A stretch of DNA of 13,137 nt from an uncultured Campylobacter sp. (GCF_938018035.1 NZ_CALIJF010000210.1:1-13137); one strand, 5' to 3'. Positions 7,038 through 13,137 are shown, counted from the first letter of the stretch. Notes: generated from the sequence alone by a model not told the origin. Made by a program: numbers and translations.

Positions 7038-7227
7038 ACGCCTTGCTGTGGCGCTGTGAGATTTTGCAGCGTTCCGCAATGCCTTTGTGCGGCGATGCTT
7101 TTGCTATGCGCCGTAAAATGAGATGTGCCGCGTTTTGGATATGTCTAAGGCGCGGCGATTTATTATTAATTAACGATTAAGCGGTGTGATTTTTAGTCAC
7201 TGCATAATCTTATAAATTTCGTATCTC

Positions 7228-7243
7228 ACCGCAAATTTGCGGT
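7228..7243. repeat. 16-base perfect palindrome followed by T's
   Basis: ACCGCAAATTTGCGGT is its own reverse complement and is followed by three more T's on the plus strand (T-run 7243-7246). As RNA it would make a six-pair stem with an AATT loop and a short U-tract, so it may be a back-up terminator about 220 bases after groEL. As DNA it could be a dimeric-protein site. Confidence 0.35.
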
Positions 7244-7551
7244 TTTGTCGCATTATCCTTTAAATTTAAAAACTTTATCTGAGCTTGCTTTTTACCTTAA
7301 ATTCTGACTTGCCACTCAAAATTTAAGCGCAGAATTCTAAAACTTTAAAATTTTCAGCTATCCCACCTAAACACTTACAAGATAAAATTTTGCTGTGACG
7401 TCATATTTTTAGTGTGATAAAATTCTATTGCCAAACAGAATCCTAGCTGCGGAATTTTTAAAGCTTAGCCTTTTGTTTGGCGATACGGCTTGGAATTAGA
7501 GCTGAAATTTCATAGCCTCACTCATTAAATTTAACGCGGCTTAATCTAAGC

Positions 7552-7562
7552 TTTGCTAAATT
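7552..7562 (+). promoter_or_regulatory. Possible promoter of the exported basic protein
   Basis: TTTGCTAAATT has the extended TTTGnTAnaAT shape, with one deviation in the hexamer. A start near 7569 would leave a 22-base leader with AAAGGA at 7580-7585. TAAAAT at 7568-7573 is an alternative but sits too close to the ribosome site. Confidence 0.4.
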
Positions 7563-7590
7563 TCGCCTAAAATCCATGGAAAGGAAAACG

Positions 7591-8655
7591 ATGAAAAATT
7601 TAGCTCGTATTTTTTTAATTGCGTTCATTTTGGCGAGTTTTTCTAGCGCTTTTGCTGCGCAGCAAAGCCACAAATCGCCCGCCGCGTTGCAAAACCATAA
7701 ATCTAAAATTTCATCTCAAAATCTGCGAGCCAAAGATCATCCGAGTAAAAATACTTCGGCGAGATCCTCTGCCGAGCCGCATGCTAAAAAATCTGCAAAT
7801 GCTAAAAGCCTTTCAAATTCCAAGCTCACAAAAAATACACGTGCATCTAGGAATTCCGCTAAAAATTCCACGCGAAAAAGTGCGAAAAATTTTACTAAAA
7901 ATTCTGGGCAAAATTCCGCATCGCATCCTGCGAGAAATAAAGCATCTAGGCTCCCAGCCAATCAATCAAGCAGCCAGAATGAAGCTAGCAAGAGTCTAGT
8001 TGCGACGCTGATGCGTTTGCCGAAGACCCGTATCTATGAGGACGAGGCGCCAAGCGCTCGCGATACCGCGCAAACTTACAGAGGCGCAGATATGCGGAGA
8101 AATGCAAACGCGCAAACTCACAGAGGCGCTGATGAGCAGACTGGCAAAATCGTAGACGCACAAGCTCGCAAATTAACGACGGCTCGAATTGCACAGCCGC
8201 AAGCTCGCCACGGCTATAGTGCAACTCGTTCTGGCGCTATGGAGCATACAGCTGCATCTCATTCGAGTGCCACGAAGTATACGGCTCGTCAAAATGCCCG
8301 CGCGCCCTATCTTCCCACATCTGCTCGCTCTAGCCGTGCGATAGGGCGCTCTGGCGTTAGCGCGCTTGGTAAAATACCGTCGCCAAAGCGGGGTAATGCG
8401 CTAGGGCAAGGTGCTGCGATGCGTTATGATGAGCGTTGGGCGAAGCCCGCTCCACAGCCTTACGAGCCTGCGCCTGAGACCGAGAAAAAGCGCGGGCTGA
8501 TATTTTCGTCGCAGTGGGGCCCCGCCGCGCCGAAAAGCAAGTGGCAGCAGCACGAAGCCCCGATGGATGACGCTTCGTCGCGCAATGAGTCGGTGATGGA
8601 TATGCTGCAGGACAAGATGAGCAGGGTCAAGGTGAATATGGAGCTAGTGCGCTAG
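7591..8655 (+). CDS. Exported, highly basic low-complexity protein, unknown function
   Basis: A 354-residue protein with a clear Sec signal peptide (MKNLARIFLIAFILASFSSAFA, cleavage near residue 22-23). The mature part is dominated by Ser, Ala, Lys, Asn, Arg, Gln and His and looks disordered and strongly cationic. Residues 87-118 form eight consecutive tetrapeptides of the type [K/R/Q]-N-S-A. A 14-residue repeat (AQTYRGAD / AQTHRGAD) follows at about 160-181. The last 80 residues differ, with a Trp/Pro segment (RGLIFSSQWGPAAPKSKW) and an ending likely to be helical (ESVMDMLQDKMSRVKVNMELVR). I recognise no family. A cationic periplasmic or surface protein might bind DNA, LPS or peptidoglycan, but that is speculation. 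I chose ATG 7591 because AAAGGA at 7580-7585 serves it and it starts the signal peptide; an in-frame ATG at 7576 would place that site inside the gene. Confidence 0.72.
   Translation: MKNLARIFLIAFILASFSSAFAAQQSHKSPAALQNHKSKISSQNLRAKDHPSKNTSARSSAEPHAKKSANAKSLSNSKLTKNTRASRNSAKNSTRKSAKNFTKNSGQNSASHPARNKASRLPANQSSSQNEASKSLVATLMRLPKTRIYEDEAPSARDTAQTYRGADMRRNANAQTHRGADEQTGKIVDAQARKLTTARIAQPQARHGYSATRSGAMEHTAASHSSATKYTARQNARAPYLPTSARSSRAIGRSGVSALGKIPSPKRGNALGQGAAMRYDERWAKPAPQPYEPAPETEKKRGLIFSSQWGPAAPKSKWQQHEAPMDDASSRNESVMDMLQDKMSRVKVNMELVR
7849..7944 (+). repeat. Eight degenerate 12-base tandem units coding tetrapeptides
   Basis: In frame, the units read RNSA, KNST, RKSA, KNFT, KNSG, QNSA, SHPA, RNKA. 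The DNA core of most units is AAAAATTCC-like, so A/T steps recur every 12 bases. Units have diverged by both synonymous and non-synonymous changes, suggesting an old repeat kept for composition rather than a fresh slippage tract. Confidence 0.75.
8068..8133 (+). repeat. 24-base direct repeat, period 42, in the exported-protein gene
   Basis: The copies at 8068-8091 and 8110-8133 begin GCGCAAACT and end GAT, with two differences (one Tyr/His change, one synonymous). They encode AQTYRGAD and AQTHRGAD, pointing to an internal duplication of a 14-residue unit. A weak third copy may start near 8158. Confidence 0.8.
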
Positions 8656-8909
8656 CCTAGGCGGCACGCCGGCGCAATTTATATGCGTAGGCGGTTTAAA
8701 TTTTTGTTGTCTCTATAAGATCGCGATACTGGCGCGGTGTGTAAACACGAACGCTGATGTTTTTTCAGCTTTGCCGTCGTGCGAAACAACGCCCTAATGC
8801 TGCAATTAAAGATAGAATGTTCATATTTCATCTACTTGCTTTGAATTTCACGGCTGCATGCCGCGCTGCTAGGATAAACCAGACTGCACTCGTTTTGCGC
8901 GAGTGAGCG

Positions 8910-8978
8910 CTGCGACGATACTGCGGTTACAATTTCGCCGAAATTTTAAGAGCTTAATTTTGTAATTTTACGTCGCAG
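8910..8978. repeat. Nested inverted repeats, possible structured RNA
   Basis: The outer arms CTGCGACG (8910-8917) and CGTCGCAG (8971-8978) are exact reverse complements. Inside them TTACAA (8927-8932) pairs with TTGTAA (8960-8965). Inside that are two small hairpins: AATTTC/GAAATT (8931-8936, 8940-8945) and TTAAG/CTTAA (8946-8950, 8953-8957). The first small hairpin overlaps the TTACAA arm by two bases, so not every pair can form at once. TACAAT at 8928-8933 also resembles a -10 box. Confidence 0.5.
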
Positions 8979-9237
8979 GACTTTGCTTGCCTGCTAAATT
9001 CGCAGAATTTTGCTTGGCTGCGTGGTTTATTAAATTTCGCTTGTCATCAAATTTTGTAGAGTTTCATTTGTTGTCGGAATTTTTAGAATTTTATTAGATG
9101 GCGGAATTTTATAGACTTTATTCGCTCAAATTTCGTGGCAAAATGAAATTTTTCGTAAGCGCGAAAGCAAAATTCAGCAGGTGAAATTCTATGGCGGGTG
9201 GCAAGTGCGAATTATTAAATTTTAACCCCGTTTTGAA

Positions 9238-9243
9238 TAAAAT
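9238..9243 (+). promoter_or_regulatory. Likely -10 box of ispG
   Basis: TAAAAT preceded by TTTTGAA and T/A-rich sequence, the Campylobacter style with no evident -35. A start near 9250 gives a leader of about 20 bases with AAAGG at 9259-9263. Confidence 0.5.
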
Positions 9244-9270
9244 AGCGCAAAAAATTCTAAAGGCTTAAAT

Positions 9271-10338
9271 TTGAAAAATCGCTATCCGACCCGCCAAATC
9301 TCCGTCGGCTCCGTCAAAATCGGCGGCGGCGCGCCCATCTCCGTGCAGTCGATGAGCTTTTCTAAAACGAAGGACGTGGAGGGTACGCTAGAGCAGATAA
9401 ACCGCCTGTATTTCGCTGGCTGCGACATCGTGCGCTGTGCCGTGCTTGATAAGCAGGACGCGGACGCGCTCGCGCGGATCAAAAAAAGCTCGCCGCTTCC
9501 CATCGTAGCGGATATCCATTTTAATTTTCGCTTGGCGCTGCAGGTTGCGGAGTTTGTCGATGCTATCCGCATAAATCCGGGCAATATCGGCGGCAAAGAC
9601 CGCATCAAAGAGGTCGTGCGCGCGTGCAAAGCTCGCAGCCTGCCTATCCGCATCGGCGTAAATTTGGGCTCACTCGAGGAGCAGTTTGAGCAAAAGTACG
9701 GCCGCAGCGTGGAGGCGATGGTGCAAAGCGCGCTGTATAACGCCGCGCTGCTGCAGGATGAGGACTTTAGCGACATCGCGATCTCGCTTAAGACTTCGGA
9801 CGCACCAAGCACGGTGGCTGCGTATCGCGCGCTGCGCCCGCTATGCGAGTATCCTTTTCATCTGGGCGTGACCGAGGCGGGGACGAAATTTCACGCGAGC
9901 ATCAAGAGTGCAATCGCGCTGGGCACGCTTCTGATGGAGGGTATCGGCGATACGATGCGCGTGAGCATCACGGGCGAGCTTGAGGAGGAGATCCGCGTCG
10001 CGCGCGCGATCCTGCAGGACGCGGGCGTGCAAAAAAGCGGCGTCAATATCATCTCTTGCCCTACCTGCGGGCGTTTGCAAAGCGATCTGCTAAGCGCGAT
10101 CAAAATCGTCGAAGAAAAAACCGCGCATATCAAAACGCCGCTAAATATCAGCGTCATGGGCTGCGTCGTAAATGCGATCGGCGAGGCGAAGGGCGCGGAC
10201 GTGGCGATCGCGTTCGGCAACGGGCGCGGCATCGTGATGCGCCACGGCGAAGTGGTCGCCAAACTCGAGGAGAGCAAGCTCGTGGAGCGGTTTTTGCAAG
10301 AGGTCGAGGACGAGGTGCGGGCTCGCGAAGGAGCGTGA
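9271..10338 (+). CDS. ispG: 4-hydroxy-3-methylbut-2-enyl diphosphate synthase (IspG/GcpE)
   Basis: A 355-residue iron-sulfur enzyme of the MEP isoprenoid pathway, converting 2-C-methyl-erythritol 2,4-cyclodiphosphate to HMBPP in the cytoplasm; length matches the bacterial two-domain form (E. coli 372). The N-terminal TIM-barrel part shows GGGAPISVQSM, VDAIRINPGNIG, RIGVNLGSLE, ISLKTSD and HLGVTEAGT. The C-terminal domain carries the [4Fe-4S] ligands: Cys263 and Cys266 in SCPTCGR, Cys298 in MGCVVNAIGE, and Glu305 in the same motif. Further on is AFGNGRGIVMRHGEVV. The start is TTG 9271, with AAAGG (9259-9263) seven bases upstream and an N-terminus (KNRYPTRQISVGSVKIG) where the family normally begins. 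It seems monocistronic. Confidence 0.97.
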   Translation: MKNRYPTRQISVGSVKIGGGAPISVQSMSFSKTKDVEGTLEQINRLYFAGCDIVRCAVLDKQDADALARIKKSSPLPIVADIHFNFRLALQVAEFVDAIRINPGNIGGKDRIKEVVRACKARSLPIRIGVNLGSLEEQFEQKYGRSVEAMVQSALYNAALLQDEDFSDIAISLKTSDAPSTVAAYRALRPLCEYPFHLGVTEAGTKFHASIKSAIALGTLLMEGIGDTMRVSITGELEEEIRVARAILQDAGVQKSGVNIISCPTCGRLQSDLLSAIKIVEEKTAHIKTPLNISVMGCVVNAIGEAKGADVAIAFGNGRGIVMRHGEVVAKLEESKLVERFLQEVEDEVRAREGA

Positions 10339-10565
10339 GAGCTGCGGCGCCTAGCGGCTTAAATGTCGCTATGACGCGCGGCTTGGGCGGCTCGGCTCTG
10401 AATTTTAGCGCGCTTGGCTAGTTATAGTTTGCTCGGCGTTTTAAGGCGCTCTCGGGCTCATCGCGGTTCGTTTAGGTTTATAGGTACAGCGCGTCTTGGC
10501 GTGAAATTTTAAAATTTCATCCTTAAGGCGGCGCTTTTAAATTTGAGCCTTTGGAAATGCGGCTT

Positions 10566-10680
10566 AAAATTTTGGTTTGCAATTTTAGGCTTGAAATTTT
10601 AGTACTGAAATTTCGTGTGAAATTTTTGAGTTTAAAATTTTGGCTTTGAAATTTCGTCTTGAAATTTCATTTTAAAATTT
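10566..10680. repeat. Quasi-periodic array of A3T3 cores, 12-15 base spacing
   Basis: Nine AAATTT-like cores are centred at about 10569, 10582, 10596, 10610, 10622, 10637, 10651, 10664 and 10677. The intervals are 13, 14, 14, 12, 15, 14, 13 and 13 bases. The linkers (for example GGCTTG, AGTACTG, CGTCTTG) vary, so this is a degenerate tandem array with a conserved core rather than a recent duplication. Confidence 0.7.
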
Positions 10681-10710
10681 AAAACTCGCGATTTGAAGCG
10701 AAATTTTATA

Positions 10711-10750
10711 GAGTAGAATTTACCGCGCAAAATTTTAAGCGGTAGAACTC
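10711..10750. repeat. Inverted repeat / hairpin in the dnaB upstream region
   Basis: TACCGC (10721-10726) pairs with GCGGTA (10739-10744) across a 12-base loop holding CAAAATTTTA. Outer arms GAGT (10711-10714) and ACTC (10747-10750) can add four pairs across an asymmetric internal loop. No T-run follows. Role unknown. Confidence 0.45.
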
Positions 10751-10990
10751 CGTGCCGCAAAGCGGAATCTTGACGGATGAGCTTCCGATACGCCGCGAAA
10801 TTTCATCCGGCTGGATTTCGTCTTGCACCTAAAATTTAAGGCGAGCGAAATTTTAAGAGTCAAAATTTCAAAGGGCGAAATTTAAAATTGACGGAATTTT
10901 AAAGGCGAAAATTCCGAGATGAAATTTTAGATAGCAAAATTTAAAGCGGCCCAAATTATAAAATTTTGCCCGATAGAATTTTGCTGGTAG

Positions 10991-11069
10991 GCGATATTTT
11001 AATTCTATAAAATTTAAAATTATCGCGCCGCAGAGATTTGCGGAAGCGAGCTTGAAATTTTATAGAATT
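10991..11069 (+). promoter_or_regulatory. Structured leader/promoter region of dnaB with competing inverted repeats
   Basis: AATTCTATAAAATTT (11001-11015) is the exact reverse complement of AAATTTTATAGAATT (11055-11069). The 39 bases between hold a smaller hairpin, CCGCA/TGCGG (11028-11032, 11039-11043). An alternative pairing GCGATA/TATCGC (10991-10996, 11021-11026) uses overlapping sequence, so it and the long stem exclude one another. Each long arm also contains a -10-like word (TATAAA at 11006-11011, TATAGA at 11061-11066), so the symmetry could instead reflect a protein site overlapping promoters. The structure ends 13 bases before the dnaB ribosome site. Confidence 0.5.
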
Positions 11070-11092
11070 TAAATGCGAAACGAGGGGAAGCG

Positions 11093-13137
11093 ATGGTAAC
11101 GAAGCAGAATGTGCCTGCAAATTTATACGATCTGGATATGGAGCGCGCGATTTTAAGCTCGCTTTTGCAAAACGAGGACGCATACGGCGAGCTGAGCGAG
11201 ATAATCTCGGTCGGCGATTTTTTCTACAAGCCGCACGCCGACATCTACGAGGCGATCGTCAAGTGCTCCTCGCACAACGAGCCGATCGCGCCGAGCTTCG
11301 TTAAAAAATGGCTAGCTGAGCGCTACGACGATGGCGCATTTACCGAGGTCGTAGCCACCAGCGGCGTGGTCGATGCCCCAAAATACGCGCTTGAGCTGCG
11401 CGAAAAATCGATCAAGCGCTCGCTAATCAAGGTCGCGCACGAGATCCCTTCGATGGTAAACGAAGCCGTGCGCAGCAAAGACACCGCCGATAAAATCAGC
11501 TCTAAAATTTACGAGCTCATCGACGAGGAGCGCCACGGCGGCATCAAAAAATCACACGAGATTATCGCTGACGTAGTAGAGGAGCTCAAGCGCCAAAAGG
11601 CGCTCGCAGGCTCGGAGCTCGTGGGGTTGGATACGGGCTTTCGCTTCCTAAACGACTGCACGAAGGGGCTAAAGCCCGGCGAGCTCATCATCATCGCCGC
11701 CCGCCCTGGCATGGGCAAGACCGCCTTTGCGCTAAATTTGATGATGAAAACGCTGCAAAGCGGCAAAGGCGTCGTATTTTTCTCGCTCGAGATGCCCTCT
11801 GTGCAGCTGATGTATCGCATACTAAGCGCGCTTAGCTCGATCCCGCTAAGCGACATAATGAGCGCAAAGCTTAGCGACGACGACTGGACGCGCTTCAACG
11901 ACGCTTGCGACGCGGTGCTGAATATGCCGCTTTTCGTCTATGACAGCGGCTACGTGAATATACACCAGGTCCGCACCCAGCTGCGCAAACTCAAAGCCGC
12001 GGACGCCAATATTGAGCTTTGCGTGATCGATTACATCGGACTTATGACGAGCACGAGCAACTACTCCGAGCGCCACCTGCAAATCGCCGAAATTTCGCGC
12101 GGGCTCAAGCTCTTAGCGCGCGAGCTAAACATCCCGATCATCGCGCTGTCGCAGCTAAACCGCTCGCTCGAGGCGCGCTCGAACAAACGCCCGATGCTAA
12201 GCGATCTGCGCGAAAGCGGCGCGATCGAGCAGGACGCCGACATCATACTTTTCGTCTATCGCGACGAGGTTTATAAGGAGCAGATGGAGCGCGAGCGCAT
12301 TTCGCGGCTGGAGGCCGAGGGTAAGGACGCTGGCGAGCCCGTGTTTAGGCGCAACGACTATCAGGAAAAAGCCGAAATCATCGTCGGCAAAAACCGCTCG
12401 GGCGAGGCGGGTAGGACGATCGAGGTGGGCTTTCAGGGCAGATTTACCCGCTTCGTCGATACGAGCTTCGGCGGCGAACCTAGCGAGAGCGCAATTTTCA
12501 ACGAAAACGACAATCTCGACTACGTCTCGCAGCTGCAAGATCAGGGCTTTGAGGAGCCAGTTGGGCAGCATCCCGATACAGTGCAGAATTTGCAGCAAAA
12601 TTTAACGCAGAATTTTAATGAAGCTCAAAATTTTAACGAAGCGCAAAATAGCGGCGTAAGCTTAAATGAAAGCTCCGCTAGCGCTCGAAATTCCAGAGTA
12701 AATATCGATTTTGACGAGATGCCTAGTTTCGGCGAAAGCGGTGATGAGCAGGACAGCGAGGAGATAGACGGCGAGTCTAAGCTTAGCGCAGAGCATGACT
12801 TGGCAGAGGTGCAGCGTGCACCGCAAAAGCAAGAATTTCAGGGACAAGATTTAGATGATGTAATAGCGGGCAGTATCTCGCCCGAAACAGAGCACATGCG
12901 TGGAAATTCGGCCGAGCAAAACGTAAAGAGTGCGGAGAGCGCAAAAGGCGCGCGGCAAGATGCAGAGGGTACATCGCAGGGCGCAAAGAACATGCAGCAA
13001 GAGGACGCTGTGTATTTTGAAAACGGCGATGGCGATGAGCCGCCTTTTGAAGCGCAAGAGGATGAGGCAAAATTTAAACCCGCGCCTCCTTTAAATATCG
13101 AAGAGATGGGCATTCCAAAGATCAATGAGGCAAACAG
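11093..13137 (+). CDS. dnaB: Replicative DNA helicase DnaB with a long C-terminal extension (partial)
   Basis: The hexameric helicase that unwinds DNA at the replication fork. The frame stays open from ATG 11093 to the window end (681 codons, no stop). The N-terminal domain (about 1-150) begins with PANLYDLDMERAILSSLL. The RecA-like motor domain has Walker A ARPGMGKT with Lys209, Walker B ELCVIDY with Asp313, LSQLNRSLEAR, SDLRESGAIEQDADIILF, and the usual ending RSGEAGRTIEVGFQGRFTRF near residue 457. A charged insertion of about 30 residues (393-423) splits YRDEVYK from AEIIVGK, as known from Helicobacter DnaB. Beyond residue 457 comes an acidic, Gln/Asn-rich, probably disordered tail of at least 224 residues; DnaB proteins usually end within about 20 residues of that point. 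GAGGGG (11082-11087) precedes the ATG. No intein is present. Confidence 0.97.
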   Translation, partial: MVTKQNVPANLYDLDMERAILSSLLQNEDAYGELSEIISVGDFFYKPHADIYEAIVKCSSHNEPIAPSFVKKWLAERYDDGAFTEVVATSGVVDAPKYALELREKSIKRSLIKVAHEIPSMVNEAVRSKDTADKISSKIYELIDEERHGGIKKSHEIIADVVEELKRQKALAGSELVGLDTGFRFLNDCTKGLKPGELIIIAARPGMGKTAFALNLMMKTLQSGKGVVFFSLEMPSVQLMYRILSALSSIPLSDIMSAKLSDDDWTRFNDACDAVLNMPLFVYDSGYVNIHQVRTQLRKLKAADANIELCVIDYIGLMTSTSNYSERHLQIAEISRGLKLLARELNIPIIALSQLNRSLEARSNKRPMLSDLRESGAIEQDADIILFVYRDEVYKEQMERERISRLEAEGKDAGEPVFRRNDYQEKAEIIVGKNRSGEAGRTIEVGFQGRFTRFVDTSFGGEPSESAIFNENDNLDYVSQLQDQGFEEPVGQHPDTVQNLQQNLTQNFNEAQNFNEAQNSGVSLNESSASARNSRVNIDFDEMPSFGESGDEQDSEEIDGESKLSAEHDLAEVQRAPQKQEFQGQDLDDVIAGSISPETEHMRGNSAEQNVKSAESAKGARQDAEGTSQGAKNMQQEDAVYFENGDGDEPPFEAQEDEAKFKPAPPLNIEEMGIPKINEAN
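12611..12646 (+). repeat. 18-base tandem duplication in the DnaB tail (NFNEAQ twice)
   Basis: Units 12611-12628 and 12629-12646 differ at two positions, both synonymous (AAT/AAC and GCT/GCG), and each encodes NFNEAQ. They belong to a wider Gln-Asn-rich stretch (QNLQQNLTQNFNEAQNF) in which the A/T word AAATTTT recurs. Confidence 0.85.

Larger units (their letters stand above)
7038..7590. other. 553-base spacer between groEL and the exported-protein gene
   Basis: No convincing gene is seen; the open stretches are under 40 codons and lack ribosome sites. It holds a perfect 16-base palindrome at 7228-7243, GTGA/TCAC arms at 7186-7189 and 7197-7200, a perfect TGACGTCA palindrome at 7396-7403, several AAATTT words, and a candidate promoter near its right end. 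Confidence 0.6.
8656..9270. other. 615-base AT-rich spacer upstream of ispG
   Basis: No convincing gene is seen. Short open stretches at 8758 (49 codons) and 9098 (28 codons) lack ribosome sites. Notable content: TAGGCGG appears twice soon after the preceding stop codon, a nested inverted-repeat region with a promoter-like box lies at 8910-8978, several GAATTTTATAGA-like words occur around 9060-9120, and the ispG promoter is at the right end. Confidence 0.6.
10339..11092. other. 754-base spacer between ispG and dnaB, packed with A3T3 words
   Basis: No gene is supported. From about 10500 to 11075 the sequence is dominated by GAAATTT, AAAATTTT and similar words at short intervals, with the most regular run at 10566-10680. 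It also holds a hairpin at 10711-10750 and the structured dnaB leader at 10991-11069. The first 100 bases after ispG are GC-rich with partial palindromes but no T-run, so no intrinsic terminator for ispG is evident. Confidence 0.65.

Noticed and set aside
7619..7999. 126-codon open stretch overlapping the exported-protein gene
   Set aside because: Same strand, other frame; the frame starting at 7591 has the signal peptide and ribosome site, so this one is a shadow.
8758..8907. 49-codon open stretch starting with ATG
   Set aside because: No ribosome site or promoter at a sensible distance, and the product has no recognisable features.
8910..8978. tRNA-like cloverleaf
   Set aside because: The nested arms superficially resemble one, but there is no T-loop GTTC-type motif, no proper anticodon arm and no CCA-type end.
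9098..9184. 28-codon open stretch in the spacer before ispG
   Set aside because: No ribosome site and AT-rich repeat-like content; probably chance.
10056..10421. 121-codon open stretch overlapping the end of ispG
   Set aside because: It lies mostly in another frame of ispG and its Arg-rich product is typical of a shadow of a GC-rich gene.
10500..11075. CRISPR array or replication origin
   Set aside because: The repeated unit is only a 6-8 base core with irregular short linkers, so not CRISPR. No dnaA gene or clear DnaA-box cluster was seen, so there is no basis for calling an origin.
11093..13137. Intein in DnaB
   Set aside because: DnaB is a common intein host, but the Walker A and other motor motifs are continuous, with no splicing-domain insertion.

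Overview
The window looks like a piece of chromosome from a member of the Campylobacterota, most likely a Campylobacter of the more GC-rich oral type (C. gracilis / rectus / showae / curvus group). Reasons: moderately GC-rich genes sit in AT-rich spacers packed with AAATTT words, promoters have the extended T-rich Campylobacter -10 form, groESL carries both HrcA-type (CIRCE) and HspR-type (HAIR) operators, and DnaB carries an insertion known from Helicobacter. The species is an inference; I could not run a comparison.

Layout. 1-84 is the tail of a small membrane protein gene, closed by a strong terminator (113-148). 359-802 encodes a GatB/YqeY-domain protein. 936-1553 and 1606-2241 encode a lipoprotein and a two-helix membrane protein, neither recognised. 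A 400-base spacer holds an unusual 55-base repeat/inverted-repeat element (2538-2592). 2642-4888 (minus strand) encodes a large AsmA-like envelope protein, divergent from groES-groEL (5094-7007). The shared intergenic region has a consensus sigma70 promoter, a perfectly spaced CIRCE and a one-mismatch HAIR. 7591-8655 encodes an exported, highly basic low-complexity protein with tetrapeptide repeats. 9271-10338 is ispG. A 754-base spacer full of A3T3 words, including a run with 12-15 base spacing, leads into a structured leader and dnaB (11093 to the window end, no stop reached).

How it fits together. Most of the identified genes are housekeeping: protein folding (GroESL), isoprenoid synthesis (IspG), replication (DnaB) and envelope maintenance (AsmA-like). 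No transposase, phage gene, CRISPR array, tRNA or rRNA was seen. No complete new multi-gene system is evident. The most unusual items are the long acidic, Gln/Asn-rich tail on DnaB (at least 220 residues past the usual end, with SSB-tip-like motifs), the basic tetrapeptide-repeat exported protein, and the structured or repetitive AT-rich spacer elements.
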